64,000 bases of DNA from Bacteroidota bacterium (GTDB lineage: Bacteria > Bacteroidota > Bacteroidia > CAIKAF01). The notes under the pieces were generated by a model, which was given only the letters and a program-made list of their open reading frames with translations, did not search any database and was not told the origin of the DNA. This document shows, piece after piece, positions 1-9,321 of the stretch; position 1 is the stretch's first letter, and the number at the start of each line of letters is the position of its first letter. The DNA lies in assembly GCA_016866335.1 (NCBI GenBank), contig VGMT01000002.1, positions 84,910 through 148,909 of the forward strand, written 5' to 3'. Made by a program: the position numbers and the translations under genes.

Positions 1-1
1 A

Positions 2-505
2 ACCGGAGGCACTGGCCCCTTGATTCCGACCTGGACGGTTCCGGGTTGGAATGGCGATACCATTATAGTGGGTCAAAATGAAGCCCTGCATGTTTTTCCA
101 AATATTCTTACGGCCCCCGTTACACTTTGGGTGACCGACGCCAACGGATGCCGCGACGATAGTACTCAAATCATTGATATAATCGGAGTTCCAGATCCAC
201 CTGCTATGCCCAATGTGTTGACCTTAAATCCAGAAATGAATGGAAACGATCGGCTGGATTTCATGGTTTTTGCGCCCTTCTTTAACCTATGCTATGATTA
301 CACCCTTCGTGTTTTCAACCGTTGGGGCGTTGAGGTGTTTTCCACCAGTAATACCACGAATCAACCTGATTTGACATGCCAATCTTGTTTTAAAAGCTTA
401 AACCAAGCTGGTCAAGAGTTAAGCAATGGCACTTATTTTTGGGTTATTAATGGTTCCGAGGGCTTAGAAATGAATGGGCGTTTTTCTATTTTTAGAAGGG
501 ATTAA
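2..505 (+). CDS. C-terminal end of a T9SS type B sorted surface protein (partial)
   Basis: The reading frame is open to the left edge of the window, so only the last 167 residues are visible; the TTG given as start in the ORF track is not a real start. The final ~85 residues look like the gliding-motility-associated (CHU_C, T9SS type B) C-terminal domain: NVLTLNPEMNGNDRL, then YTLRVFNRWGVEVF, then a GTYFWVI strand near the end. In Bacteroidota this domain directs cargo through the type IX secretion system to the cell surface. The preceding VTLWVTDANGC stretch resembles an Ig/PKD-like repeat, as is usual in large adhesin-like cargo. Its function cannot be judged from the fragment. The sorting domain is clear; the rest is unknown. 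Confidence 0.85.
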   Translation, partial: TGGTGPLIPTWTVPGWNGDTIIVGQNEALHVFPNILTAPVTLWVTDANGCRDDSTQIIDIIGVPDPPAMPNVLTLNPEMNGNDRLDFMVFAPFFNLCYDYTLRVFNRWGVEVFSTSNTTNQPDLTCQSCFKSLNQAGQELSNGTYFWVINGSEGLEMNGRFSIFRRD

Positions 506-593
506 TATTCCTAGGCCTCTTTATTTTAGCGTTGTTAGGCATTTGTGCAAGTCTGTATTTTTATAGTACAGGCAATCATTCTACCTTAGTGCA

Positions 594-1655
594 ATGTTAG
601 AGGTTAAACCTAGAAAGGTACCCAATAGGATAGGAATAATTCGGTTAAGTTCTTTGGGCGACATTGTATTAATCAGCCCAATAATCAGGTGCTTGTACCA
701 ACAACTTGAACAACCCGAAATCCTATTGCTGACCCATAAAGATATGGTTCCCCTGTTCGAGCACAATCCTTATTTGCATAAGGTAATTGCATACGACCCT
801 GCTGCACCAGGGAAAAGCGCTGCTGATTTTTTAGGGAGTATGCTTGATTTGATTGTTGATCTTCAAAAAAACCTGCGCAGTTCTTTTTTGAAGTTGGGGT
901 CGGGACTTCCGGTGCTAAGTTTTTCAAAACAGAATGTTCTGAAATGGGAAATGGTAAATTTAAAGAATGGGGGTCGGTGCCGACATGTTGTTTTGCGGAT
1001 GCTTGATGGATTAAATGCCCTTGGGATATCAGACGATGGATTGGGGGTTGAATTGCACTTGCCCTTTGAGGAAATCTCAGAAGAATCTTGGCGAAAGCAG
1101 CATCAAGGAGAATACATTGCCATTGGCATTGGCTCTGCCCATGCGACAAAGGCTTTGTCTGTGGAATTTTTGTCCAAATTTTTGGCAATGCAATCCCTTC
1201 CTTGTGTCCTGTTAGGTGGGGCAAACGACCGTGAAAAAGGAGAAATATTGTGTGCTCAGTTTCCTGGTCGCGTTGTTTCGCTTTGTGGTCAAACAGACCT
1301 TTTGACCACCGCAAATTGGGTTCGGGATTCAAAGCATGTGGTCAGTGGTGATTCCTTAATTATGCACTTAGCCGCCTGTTTTTCGAAGTCGCTTGATGTG
1401 GTTTGGACCAACACAAAGCCCGAATTTGGTATGGAGCCTTTTTATGGGACCGCTCAGCCTTTTAAAGCCAGGTACCACCAAGTCAGCGGTTTGGGTTGCC
1501 GCCCCTGCACGAAAACGGGATTTTCCACATGCCCAAAGGGGCATTTTAATTGCATGAATCGAATTTCGGCATGGATTGTGCAACCTGAAACCTTGTCTAC
1601 CTTCAATGAACCCGTAACATTTAGTAAACTTGTACCATCAAAACCCAGCCTATGA
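594..1655 (+). CDS. Glycosyltransferase family 9 (ADP-heptose:LPS heptosyltransferase-like)
   Basis: The 353-residue protein opens with RIGIIRLSSLGDIVLISP, the nucleotide-sugar transferase start typical of GT9 heptosyltransferases (WaaC/WaaF). A second typical block follows in the C-terminal half: IGIGSAHATKALSVE, LLGGANDREKGE, then VSGDSLIMHLAA and a PEFGMEPF segment. Family members transfer heptose or a related sugar to the lipopolysaccharide core at the inner face of the cytoplasmic membrane. The stop overlaps the start of the next gene (ATGA). KdsB, encoded about 8 kb downstream, fits a cell that makes LPS core. The exact donor sugar cannot be read from the sequence. Confidence 0.85.
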   Translation: MLEVKPRKVPNRIGIIRLSSLGDIVLISPIIRCLYQQLEQPEILLLTHKDMVPLFEHNPYLHKVIAYDPAAPGKSAADFLGSMLDLIVDLQKNLRSSFLKLGSGLPVLSFSKQNVLKWEMVNLKNGGRCRHVVLRMLDGLNALGISDDGLGVELHLPFEEISEESWRKQHQGEYIAIGIGSAHATKALSVEFLSKFLAMQSLPCVLLGGANDREKGEILCAQFPGRVVSLCGQTDLLTTANWVRDSKHVVSGDSLIMHLAACFSKSLDVVWTNTKPEFGMEPFYGTAQPFKARYHQVSGLGCRPCTKTGFSTCPKGHFNCMNRISAWIVQPETLSTFNEPVTFSKLVPSKPSL

Positions 1656-2176
1656 GAATCATGTATTTGTCTTTTTTGTTTTTGCTTAGTACTCTGTTTA
1701 CCAGCCTTTTGGTTGCTCAAAAGCAATATGCCTTGCCTACGGCAGATGTTCAAGATTTGAAAGGCCAAACCGTCTCTACCAGTACATTTACAAACGGAGG
1801 GAAACCCATGGTTGTTAGTTTTTGGGCAACCTGGTGCAAACCCTGCATTGCAGAATTAAGTGCCATCCACGAAGAATATGAAACCTGGGCAGAAGAAACC
1901 GGCGTTAAATTGGTAGCAATTTCTATAGACGATCAGCGCAATGTGGCTAAAGTGGCCCCATTTGTAAATGGCCGCGGTTGGAACTATGAGGTTTATTGTG
2001 ATCCAAACGGCAATTTTAAAAGAGCTATGTCGGTGAATACCGTTCCTCATACTTTTTTGGTTGATGGTCAAGGCAACATTGTTTGGCAACACAATGCCTA
2101 CAATCCAGGAGATGAAGCCCACCTTTTTGAGTTGATAGAAAAGTTGTCAAAAGGTAAATCGTTGGAATCCAAATGA
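1652..2176 (+). CDS. TlpA-family periplasmic thioredoxin
   Basis: This 174-residue protein has an N-terminal signal peptide or anchor (about residues 1-22, ending near LLVAQ). A TlpA/AhpC-TSA-type thioredoxin domain follows with the redox motif WCKPC at about residues 61-65 in the context VVSFWATWCKPCIAEL; the cis-proline region reads NTVPHTFLVD. Family members reduce or rearrange disulfides in periplasmic proteins. It overlaps the upstream gene and the downstream DUF6029 gene by ATGA, so the three are probably translationally coupled. The Omp28-like protein two genes on also has a CxxC thioredoxin-like motif, so the cluster may deal with thiol chemistry at the outer membrane; that is inference. 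Confidence 0.9.
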   Translation: MRIMYLSFLFLLSTLFTSLLVAQKQYALPTADVQDLKGQTVSTSTFTNGGKPMVVSFWATWCKPCIAELSAIHEEYETWAEETGVKLVAISIDDQRNVAKVAPFVNGRGWNYEVYCDPNGNFKRAMSVNTVPHTFLVDGQGNIVWQHNAYNPGDEAHLFELIEKLSKGKSLESK

Positions 2177-3858
2177 GTTCATTCAGGAAAAATGCACTAT
2201 TAAGCTTAGGATTGCTTGGCTTTGCTTCTTTTTTGTGCGCTCAAACCAGTCCCGATTATGGTGAAATACACGGGAATGTTGGCATTGATGCTCAATATTA
2301 TTTGGACGACCCCGCCATAAACACTCAGCCTGTTCCCGACATATTTCGGGCAAATTCTTTTTTAAACCTGGTGTACACCCGAGGAAATTTTAGGGCGGGT
2401 TTACGGTATGAAGCTTATATGCCTAAGCCTCTACTTGGTTTCCCTGTAGCATTTGAAGGTCATGGAATACCCTTTCGGTATGCTGGATATACCTTGGGGC
2501 GTTTGGACATCACTGCTGGGAATTTCTATGAACAATTTGGCAATGGGTTGATTTTGCGTTCCTATGAGGAGCGGGCTTTGGGTTTTGACAATGCCCTAGA
2601 CGGAGTTCGCCTTAAATACCAGCCTGTTGATGGCCTTCGTTTGATTGGTTTTATAGCCCGTCAACGGTTTTATTGGCAATTTAGCCCTGGCAACATTAAA
2701 GGGTTTGACGCGGAATTAACCCTTAGGGAATTCTTGCCGAAAGTAGATTGGAAAAAATGGAATTTAATTGTGGGCGGCAGTTTTGTAAGTCGATACCAAT
2801 CTGGTCAAGAAATTCCAAACCCTGACAATCCCGCCAACCTTCTTGAAATACCTCTAAACGTTGGTGGTTTTTCAGGTAGGATGAACCTGGGTTATGGGGG
2901 CTTTCAGTTAAACGCTGAATATGCCTACAAAATCAACGATCCAAATGCGCTGAATAAGTTTATTTATAAGCCTGGAACAGCAGCGTATGTGAGTGCGGCC
3001 TATTCCACCAAAGGCTTAGGTATAAGCTTGCAGGCAAAACGCGTTGAGAATTTTGACTTTCGCAGCGACCGTAATGCCCAAGGAAACGATTTGTTGCTGA
3101 ACTTTATTCCCATGCTAAACAAGCAGCATACCTACGCCTTGCCTGCCAGCATTTATCCCTATGCCGTTCAAGCCAACAGCGAATTGGGGTGGCAGGCCGA
3201 TGTGAATTTTACCACCCCCAAATGGTTGAATAAGAAATACGCCACAACCGTTAATTTAAACTTCAGCATGGTGTCGGCTTTAGATACTACTCCAACGGGA
3301 GACCGCTATGGGTACACCAGTTCGGCATTTGATTTTGGGAAAAGGTATTACATGGACGCCAACATTGAAGTGCAACAACCCTTAGGCAAGAAAACCAAAT
3401 TGTCGCTGATGTACATGTACCTATGGCAAAATCAACGCCTGGTTCAAGGTCAAGGAACCACCGAAGACAATTTAATTGCGGCTCATATAGCGGTGGTAGA
3501 TGCTACATGGAAGGTGGCAAAAAAACACACGCTTCGCTTTGAAGTGCAACACCTGGCAACCCCAGCCCTTCAAAATCCTTTAAATTCACTGGTAAATGGC
3601 AGTTGGGCAATGGGATTGGTGGAATACAATTTTAATCCTTTGTTTTTTGCCAGCGTCATGAATCAATGGAGTTATGGCAATCCCGACGAGAAAAAACAAA
3701 TCCACTATCCAACGGCCATGGTTGGCGTAACCCTAAAAACAACTAGGATTGCGATTGGATATGGTAGGCAACGGGAGGGCATTATTTGCATTGGGGGTGT
3801 ATGCCGTCAGGTTCCAGCCAGCAATGGGTTGACTTTTTCTTTGATGAGCAGTTTTTAA
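2173..3858 (+). CDS. DUF6029-type outer-membrane beta-barrel protein
   Basis: The 561-residue protein has a cleavable signal peptide ending near FLCAQ. It then shows alternating aromatic/polar beta strands throughout (for example GRLDITAGNFYEQFGNG and the RALGFDNALDGVRLKY region). It ends in a short strand with a terminal phenylalanine (FSLMSSF), as outer-membrane barrels do. The conserved block around NFYEQFGNGLILRSYEERALG fits my memory of the Bacteroidota family DUF6029, which often sits between a TlpA protein and an Omp28 lipoprotein, exactly as here. No substrate is known to me. It overlaps tlpA by ATGA and lies 19 bp before the Omp28-like gene. Barrel assignment is firm; the family name is from memory. 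Confidence 0.75.
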   Translation: MSSFRKNALLSLGLLGFASFLCAQTSPDYGEIHGNVGIDAQYYLDDPAINTQPVPDIFRANSFLNLVYTRGNFRAGLRYEAYMPKPLLGFPVAFEGHGIPFRYAGYTLGRLDITAGNFYEQFGNGLILRSYEERALGFDNALDGVRLKYQPVDGLRLIGFIARQRFYWQFSPGNIKGFDAELTLREFLPKVDWKKWNLIVGGSFVSRYQSGQEIPNPDNPANLLEIPLNVGGFSGRMNLGYGGFQLNAEYAYKINDPNALNKFIYKPGTAAYVSAAYSTKGLGISLQAKRVENFDFRSDRNAQGNDLLLNFIPMLNKQHTYALPASIYPYAVQANSELGWQADVNFTTPKWLNKKYATTVNLNFSMVSALDTTPTGDRYGYTSSAFDFGKRYYMDANIEVQQPLGKKTKLSLMYMYLWQNQRLVQGQGTTEDNLIAAHIAVVDATWKVAKKHTLRFEVQHLATPALQNPLNSLVNGSWAMGLVEYNFNPLFFASVMNQWSYGNPDEKKQIHYPTAMVGVTLKTTRIAIGYGRQREGIICIGGVCRQVPASNGLTFSLMSSF

Positions 3859-3877
3859 TTAAAAAAAAATAAACCGT

Positions 3878-4750
3878 ATGAAATATGCTGCATTTTTGGT
3901 CTTGGGGGGCTTATTTTTAATTCTGCCTAGTTGCGATATCATTGAAGACCCAGATGGCCCGCCGGCTCCTAACGTTCCCTTCTGCACCGATACCCCCTCA
4001 TTTCAGCCGCGTGTAAATCCTGAAATAAAATTGCTGTTAGAGGATTACACAGGCCACCGCTGCGGAAATTGTCCCTTAGCCGCCTCAAAATTGCATGAAT
4101 TGCAGGTAGCGCACCCAGGACAGGTGGTGGGATTGGCAGTGCATGCCCAAGCTGCGGGTTATTTTACTGCTCCGAAAACAGGCACAGCGTTTACCCATGA
4201 TTTCAGGAACGAGGTTAGCAATACGCTCGATGCCTTTTTTCAGGTTGCAGCCACGGGTTTGCCCAAAGGAGTTGTAAATCGCAAGCGCGTGAACGGGGCT
4301 TACGATCTACCCATTTCAACTTGGGGGCAAATTGTTCAACAAGAATTGAATGCCAGCCAAATGGCGGATTTGCAAGTTAAAACCCTGTGGGACAGCAGCA
4401 CATCGTCCCTTTGTGCGTTTGTTTTTATCGAACACCTTTCAGGCACCCTGCCCGATAGCCTTATGCTTAGTGTTTATTTGGCCGAAAACAGTTTTGTAAA
4501 TTGGCAAGCTGATTATTCGGTACCCGGAGAGGAAATAGAGTTTTACGAACACAACCATGTATTGCGCGCAAGCTTAGGTCCAATATGGGGTAAGGCAGTT
4601 CAATTAAATGGTACTTCGGCTGTTCTTTCTTTTAGCAAAAGCTTTTCTGGTGCCACTTGGGTAATGAGCAACTGTTCGGTGGTGGCTGTTTTGCAAAATG
4701 GCCTTAGTCGAGAGGTCATTCAGGCCGAAGAGGTGGCAGCCATACCATAA
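3878..4750 (+). CDS. Omp28-related outer-membrane lipoprotein
   Basis: This 290-residue protein has a type II signal peptide with lipobox LPSC (lipidated Cys about residue 19). The block LLLEDYTGHRCGNCPLAAS (CxxC at about residues 62-65) is the typical start of the Omp28 family, whose first domain has a thioredoxin-like fold. Pairing with the TlpA protein and the DUF6029 barrel directly upstream suggests one envelope unit. The acidic residues just after the lipidated Cys (CDIIEDPD) resemble the lipoprotein export signal that sends Bacteroidota lipoproteins to the cell surface; surface exposure is inference. No specific reaction is assigned. Confidence 0.82.
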   Translation: MKYAAFLVLGGLFLILPSCDIIEDPDGPPAPNVPFCTDTPSFQPRVNPEIKLLLEDYTGHRCGNCPLAASKLHELQVAHPGQVVGLAVHAQAAGYFTAPKTGTAFTHDFRNEVSNTLDAFFQVAATGLPKGVVNRKRVNGAYDLPISTWGQIVQQELNASQMADLQVKTLWDSSTSSLCAFVFIEHLSGTLPDSLMLSVYLAENSFVNWQADYSVPGEEIEFYEHNHVLRASLGPIWGKAVQLNGTSAVLSFSKSFSGATWVMSNCSVVAVLQNGLSREVIQAEEVAAIP

Positions 4751-4807
4751 ACAGAATGCTGGCATTTTGATGGATACCCTATTTAAATACAATGCAACAT
4801 TAAGAAC

Positions 4808-6574
4808 ATGAATATTGGATTTTGGGATTGGGTTATCATTGCAGGTTATTTTGTTTTCACTCTGGTGGTTGGCCTATGGGCATCGCGAGGAGCCGGGAAG
4901 AGCGCTCAATCCTATTTTTTGGCTGGAGGAAATATGCCTTGGTGGCTTTTGGGGGTCAGCATGGTGGCCACCACATTTTCGACCGACACACCAAATTTGG
5001 TAGCGGGATTGGTTCGTGAAAAGGGCGTAGCAGGAAATTGGGTGTGGTGGTCCTTCTTACTCACAGGAATGTTAACGGTCTTTTTGTATGCCCGACTATG
5101 GAAGCGCTCGGAGGTAATGACCGATATTTCATTTTACGAATTAAGGTATGGGGGGGCTGCAGCTGCATTTCTGCGAGCATTTCGAGCTGTTTATTTGGGT
5201 CTTGTTTTTAATGTACTGGTAATGGGTGCCGTTTCGCTTGCGGCGGTTAAACTAGGCTCAATTTTGTTGGGTTGGCCAGGGTGGTTAACCCTACTTACAG
5301 CTGGAGGTATAACCTTGATTTATTCTGGTTTGGGAGGATTAAAGGCGGTTATTTGGACCGATTTTGTGCAGTTTGTTCTTGCCATGGTTGGTTCGATTTC
5401 GGCCTGCATTTACCTTATGAACCTAGATTCGGTTGGGGGAATGCAGACTTTGCTTAACAATCCCTTGGTATCATCGAAAATGGATTTTTTTCCCGATTTC
5501 AATGAACCAGGCAGTTGGATTCCTTTGTTGTTCGTACCCTTGGCCGTTCAATGGTGGAGCAGTTATTATCCGGGTGCCGAACCTGGTGGCGGAGGCTACA
5601 TTGTACAAAGAATGCTAAGTGCAAAAAACGAAAAACATGCATTGGGTGCGACGCTTTTATTCAATGTTGCTCATTATGCCCTGCGCCCTTGGCCATGGAT
5701 TTTGGTTGCTTTTGCTTCTTTGGTAGTTTTCCCGGACCTAGGTTCTCTTCAAAGAGCATTTCCAAATCTGCCCACGCATCAAATTCAACATGATATGGCC
5801 TATCCTGCCATGCTTAGCCTTTTGCCTTCGGGATTGCTGGGATTGGTAGCGGCATCTTTGCTGGCAGCATACATGAGTACCATGTCAACCCAATTGAATT
5901 TGGGTGCAAGTTATTTGGTGAATGATGTTTGGGTTCGTTTTATCAAACCGAATTCCAGTGAAAAACAGCAATTATCTGTTGGCCGTTGGGTTACTTTTTT
6001 GTCTTTGGTTTTAGGTTCCATGCTGGGCCTGGTACTGCAGGATGCTAGCCAGGCTTTTGATTTATTGCTTCTGCTGGGTTCAGGAACGGGGGGGCTCTTT
6101 CTTTTGCGCTGGTTTTGGTGGCGCATTAGTGCTAAAACGGAGTTGATTGCCATGGCGGCCTCTTTGGTTGTGGCCATATACTTTACTTTTATTCACGATT
6201 CCATTTGCCCTTGGCTTTTAGAATCCCATCAAAAACTAATTTTCGGCACCTTAATTACTACCCTTATTTGGTTAGGTAGTTGCTTTGTTCTGGCTCCCGA
6301 AGACGAAATGGTTCTAAATAACTTTGTGCAAAAAGTAAAACCCGGTGGGCCTGGTTGGAAAACGGAGTGGATGGGTGCCGAACCGCAGGGTAATCCTTTT
6401 CTGTTTCAATTTTTGGCGGCCCTTTTTGCCATTTTATCGGTATATGGAATGCTCCTTTCTACAGGAACTATGTTGTATGGACATAGGTTGGAAGCCATTC
6501 TACTGGCTGCTTTTGCTATTGTTTCGGGCGGGCTCTGTTTTCGAATGGCTAAAAGGGGTAAATTATGGCAATAG
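4808..6574 (+). CDS. Sodium:solute symporter family (SSS) transporter
   Basis: The 588-residue polytopic membrane protein starts with WDWVIIAGYFVFTLVVGLWAS followed by SYFLAGGNMPWWLLGVSMVATTFSTDTP, the signature TM1/TM2 region of the SSS family (SGLT/PutP-like). The chain has a dozen or more hydrophobic segments. A middle loop reads GAEPGGGGYIVQRMLSAK, also common in this family. Family members move sugars, amino acids, vitamins or anions into the cell with sodium; this substrate cannot be read off. It lies 58 bp after the Omp28-like gene and 39 bp before terC, and terC has its own -7 box. Confidence 0.88.
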   Translation: MNIGFWDWVIIAGYFVFTLVVGLWASRGAGKSAQSYFLAGGNMPWWLLGVSMVATTFSTDTPNLVAGLVREKGVAGNWVWWSFLLTGMLTVFLYARLWKRSEVMTDISFYELRYGGAAAAFLRAFRAVYLGLVFNVLVMGAVSLAAVKLGSILLGWPGWLTLLTAGGITLIYSGLGGLKAVIWTDFVQFVLAMVGSISACIYLMNLDSVGGMQTLLNNPLVSSKMDFFPDFNEPGSWIPLLFVPLAVQWWSSYYPGAEPGGGGYIVQRMLSAKNEKHALGATLLFNVAHYALRPWPWILVAFASLVVFPDLGSLQRAFPNLPTHQIQHDMAYPAMLSLLPSGLLGLVAASLLAAYMSTMSTQLNLGASYLVNDVWVRFIKPNSSEKQQLSVGRWVTFLSLVLGSMLGLVLQDASQAFDLLLLLGSGTGGLFLLRWFWWRISAKTELIAMAASLVVAIYFTFIHDSICPWLLESHQKLIFGTLITTLIWLGSCFVLAPEDEMVLNNFVQKVKPGGPGWKTEWMGAEPQGNPFLFQFLAALFAILSVYGMLLSTGTMLYGHRLEAILLAAFAIVSGGLCFRMAKRGKLWQ

Positions 6575-6589
6575 GCAAGGCAATTTGCC

Positions 6590-6597
6590 TACCTTTG
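6590..6597 (+). promoter_or_regulatory. Putative -7 box for terC
   Basis: TACCTTTG matches the Bacteroidota -7 consensus TAnnTTTG and lies 15 nt before the terC ATG, just after the symporter stop. I find no clear -33 TTG at the usual 17-21 nt upstream. Confidence 0.55.
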
Positions 6598-6612
6598 CAC
6601 TGATTTCAACGT

Positions 6613-7377
6613 ATGGATTTTTCCGTTTTTTCTGATTCGGCCGCTTGGGTGTCTTTGCTAACCCTGACCTTTTTGGAGGTCGTTTTAGGTATAGATAACA
6701 TCATTTTTATTTCTATTATCAGCAACCGTTTGCCTGAAAGCCAGCAAAAAAGGGTTCGAAACTACGGATTGCTGTTGGCTATGGCTTTCCGATTGCTGTT
6801 GTTGCTTTCTATTACTTGGATTCTTGGATTTACCGAACCGTTGGTTCAGATTCCACCAATTCAAGGATTCGACCTTTTAAAATTAGGGCTTTCGATTTCC
6901 ATTAAAGATTTGATTTTAATGGTAGGTGGGTTGTTTTTGATTGCCAAAAGCACAACCGAAATTTTTCATAAAATGGAGGGCCAAGAAGAGGCAAGGAAGG
7001 CGATCAATGCCGGGAAAGGAATGGCAATGATTTTGGCCCAAATTGTTATGATTGACCTAGTATTTTCTTTCGATAGCATTCTAACTGCTGTTGGTTTAAC
7101 TCCCTGGGTTGAAGTAATGATGGTGGCTGTTGTTATTTCTATTTTTGTAATGATGGTATTTGCGGGAGCCATTAGCCGTTTTATCAATAAAAACCCATCA
7201 CTGCAAATGTTGGCGCTCAGCTTCTTGATTTTAATCGGTTTTTTGCTCATTCTTGAAGGTTTTCATGTAGATGTCCCAAAGGGTTATCTTTATTTTGGGG
7301 TTCTATATGCTTTGTCAATAGAACTTCTAAACATGCGCCGCCGCCGTCGAGCAAAGGGGGACGAGGCCGAGAAGTAA
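6613..7377 (+). CDS. TerC family integral membrane protein
   Basis: The 254-residue protein begins LTLTFLEVVLGIDNIIFISII and repeats a similar motif later (MIDLVFSFDSILTAVG). These two inverted halves, each with an acidic residue in a membrane helix, define TerC (compare Alx and the YceF/YkoY manganese exporters). Members are thought to export manganese during metallation of secreted proteins or under alkaline or manganese stress; tellurite resistance is a historic name. It has about seven hydrophobic helices and ends in a basic cluster (RRRRRAKG). It has its own -7 box. No yybP-ykoY riboswitch was seen in the 38 bp upstream. Confidence 0.88.
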   Translation: MDFSVFSDSAAWVSLLTLTFLEVVLGIDNIIFISIISNRLPESQQKRVRNYGLLLAMAFRLLLLLSITWILGFTEPLVQIPPIQGFDLLKLGLSISIKDLILMVGGLFLIAKSTTEIFHKMEGQEEARKAINAGKGMAMILAQIVMIDLVFSFDSILTAVGLTPWVEVMMVAVVISIFVMMVFAGAISRFINKNPSLQMLALSFLILIGFLLILEGFHVDVPKGYLYFGVLYALSIELLNMRRRRRAKGDEAEK

Positions 7378-7527
7378 TTGCAAAACAGCTGCTTTTTTCC
7401 TTCCAATCTTGTTTGAATTGCTTCATCATGAATGCGTTAATAGGCCAAGTTGGTTGGCATTGGCATTTTGCAAATTATATAGGAACCAACATTTTGACGT
7501 TCTAAAGTTTCTCTCGGAATTGCTTTG

Positions 7528-7535
7528 TATTTTTG
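7528..7535 (+). promoter_or_regulatory. Putative -7 box abutting the kinase start (candidate leaderless mRNA)
   Basis: TATTTTTG fits TAnnTTTG and ends exactly 4 nt before the ATG at 7540. If transcription starts at the usual distance from this box, the mRNA would begin at or next to the start codon. Confidence 0.45.
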
Positions 7536-7539
7536 CCCC

Positions 7540-8385
7540 ATGAATGTATGGATAGCCGATGCCGGTGGCACCAAAACAAGTTGGTTGAACCAAAGCGGAG
7601 AATTGCTTGAGGGGCCTGGAATAAATCCCAACACATTGACCGAAGATGCTATTGCGCAACGGTTGCCCGAATCGGTTCGGTGTTCAGCATCAACCCTGTA
7701 TTTTTATGGGGCAGGCTGCAGTTCCAATTCAGGGAAAATTCGTGTAGAAAATGCGCTTAGAAAGTCCATTTCTAGCCTACAACACCTTGAAATTAACCAC
7801 GATATATTAGGAGCATGCAGGGCATTGTGCGGAACCAATTCCGGCATTGCCGCCATTTTAGGAACAGGATCAAACAGTGCCCTTTACAACGGAAAGCACA
7901 TCATTCAAACCGTTGCCAGCCCAGGACATCTTTTTGCCGACGAAGGTGGCGGTACCTGGCTAGGCAAGCGCCTACTGTTGGCCTATTTTCGGGGTGATTT
8001 CTCGGCTGATTTGCTGCAGCATTGGAATGCAAACTATCCAGAATGGAATTGCGATTCACTTATTCAATTTGCTTACAGCAAAGAAGCCAGCCCCGCATGG
8101 TTTGCTTCTTTTGTTCCTTTTTTACGTACCTACGCTTTTGATTTTCCGGAAGTCAAAAAATTGATTTTACAAGGTTTTCAAGCCTTTGTTGAGCAGCATC
8201 TTAAACGGTATAATTTTGAAAACCCATTGCCTGTTCATGCAACCGGTTCGGTGGGATTTTATTTTCAAGATTTTCTACAGGAGGTCTTACACCAACATGG
8301 ATTTGAATTGGGACTTGTAGTTCGAAGGCCAATCGAGGGTTTAGCGTTTTTCCATGGTATTCAACTTTCCCAACCTCATGGCTGA
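7540..8385 (+). CDS. BadF/BadG/BcrA/BcrD-type ATPase, N-acetylglucosamine kinase-like
   Basis: The 281-residue protein starts MNVWIADAGGTKTSW, the phosphate-1 loop of the ASKHA fold. It continues with AAILGTGSNSALYNG and the glycine-rich ADEGGGTWLGKRLL, as in bacterial and eukaryotic GlcNAc kinase (NAGK) homologues. The likely reaction is ATP-dependent phosphorylation of an amino sugar, for instance recycled peptidoglycan GlcNAc; the substrate is inferred from family resemblance. I chose the ATG at 7540, not the TTG at 7525, because the phosphate loop begins at once after it. The gene overlaps ppx by 8 nt. Confidence 0.8.
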   Translation: MNVWIADAGGTKTSWLNQSGELLEGPGINPNTLTEDAIAQRLPESVRCSASTLYFYGAGCSSNSGKIRVENALRKSISSLQHLEINHDILGACRALCGTNSGIAAILGTGSNSALYNGKHIIQTVASPGHLFADEGGGTWLGKRLLLAYFRGDFSADLLQHWNANYPEWNCDSLIQFAYSKEASPAWFASFVPFLRTYAFDFPEVKKLILQGFQAFVEQHLKRYNFENPLPVHATGSVGFYFQDFLQEVLHQHGFELGLVVRRPIEGLAFFHGIQLSQPHG

Positions 8386-9307
8386 GTTTCCACTTACCTT
8401 TGCCGCCATCGATATTGGCTCAAACGCCGTACGCCTGCTTTTTAGCCACGTTTATCTTAATCCGCAAAATCAGCCTGTTTTTAAAAAAGTTGCACTCACT
8501 AGGGTCCCCGTTCGTCTTGGAGCAGATGTGTTCGGCCAAGGTTTTGTAAGTCCGCGAAACGAGGAACGCCTTCTTCAAACCTTGCATGCCTTTAAAAGCC
8601 TGATGCTGGTTCACGGGGTAAACGATTGGATGGGGGCGGCTACTTCTGCCATGCGCGAAGCCAAAAATGGCTCTGAAATCTTGCAGCGTATTTTCAAAGA
8701 AACAGGCCTTTGCGTCGATTTGATTGATGGTGGTACCGAGGCCGATTTGATTTTTAAAAACGATGTGGCTGAGCAGTTGATTCCCGGAAAACCCTATTTG
8801 TATATTGATATTGGAGGAGGAAGTACCGAAATTACCTTGTTTTTTGAAGGCGAAAAACACCTTGCGCATTCTTTTCCCATTGGAACCGTTCGAGCCTTAA
8901 CTGGAAAGGTGAAGCCAGAAACCTGGACCGAACTTAAAGAAACCTGCCAAAGATTAAATGATTCGTTTCCTGATTTAAGCGGAATCGGTTCAGGCGGAAA
9001 CGTGGTTAAATTGTTTGCACTGGCCGAGGTTCCCAGCGGAAGGCCATTGACCACCGATAAAACCAAGGGGATTTTAAAGCGTCTTCAATCCCTCTCGTTC
9101 GAAGACCGCATCCGGCATTTAAACCTAAATCCAGATAGGGCCGACGTAATTATTCCTGCCACCGAAATTTTACTCTTTATTTGCCGCCACGCCGGAATCA
9201 GGCGGCTATGGGTTCCACAGGTTGGGTTGTCGGATGGAATCGTTCACCATTTGTACGAACGTTGGCTGCAGTCCAAACCCCACCATGGGCCAATGCACAT
9301 CCTTTGA
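8378..9307 (+). CDS. Exopolyphosphatase / pppGpp phosphohydrolase (Ppx/GppA family)
   Basis: The 309-residue protein carries FAAIDIGSNAVRLLF at its N-terminus, then TSAMREAKNG, then LYIDIGGGSTEI and IGTVRALTG, the ordered ASKHA motifs of Ppx/GppA. It is the short, single-core form without the C-terminal HD region found in E. coli Ppx. Activity would be removal of phosphate from polyphosphate or conversion of pppGpp to ppGpp; the sequence does not tell which. The start at 8378 (MAEFPLTF) gives an 8-nt overlap with the kinase stop; the track start at 8354 would overlap more. kdsB follows after 14 nt. Confidence 0.9.
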   Translation: MAEFPLTFAAIDIGSNAVRLLFSHVYLNPQNQPVFKKVALTRVPVRLGADVFGQGFVSPRNEERLLQTLHAFKSLMLVHGVNDWMGAATSAMREAKNGSEILQRIFKETGLCVDLIDGGTEADLIFKNDVAEQLIPGKPYLYIDIGGGSTEITLFFEGEKHLAHSFPIGTVRALTGKVKPETWTELKETCQRLNDSFPDLSGIGSGGNVVKLFALAEVPSGRPLTTDKTKGILKRLQSLSFEDRIRHLNLNPDRADVIIPATEILLFICRHAGIRRLWVPQVGLSDGIVHHLYERWLQSKPHHGPMHIL

Positions 9308-9321
9308 ATTTAATCAACCTA

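Noticed and set aside
685-1332. 215-aa minus-strand ORF opposite the glycosyltransferase gene
   Set aside because: It is a frame shadow of the GT9 gene; composition is His/Gln/Pro-rich and no motif is seen.
6575-6612. yybP-ykoY (manganese) riboswitch before terC
   Set aside because: The gap is only 38 bp and contains a -7 box; too short for the riboswitch and no motif seen.
7378-7539. Small minus-strand ORFs (7426-7659) in the gap after terC
   Set aside because: They overlap the start of the sugar kinase gene and have no coding-like features.
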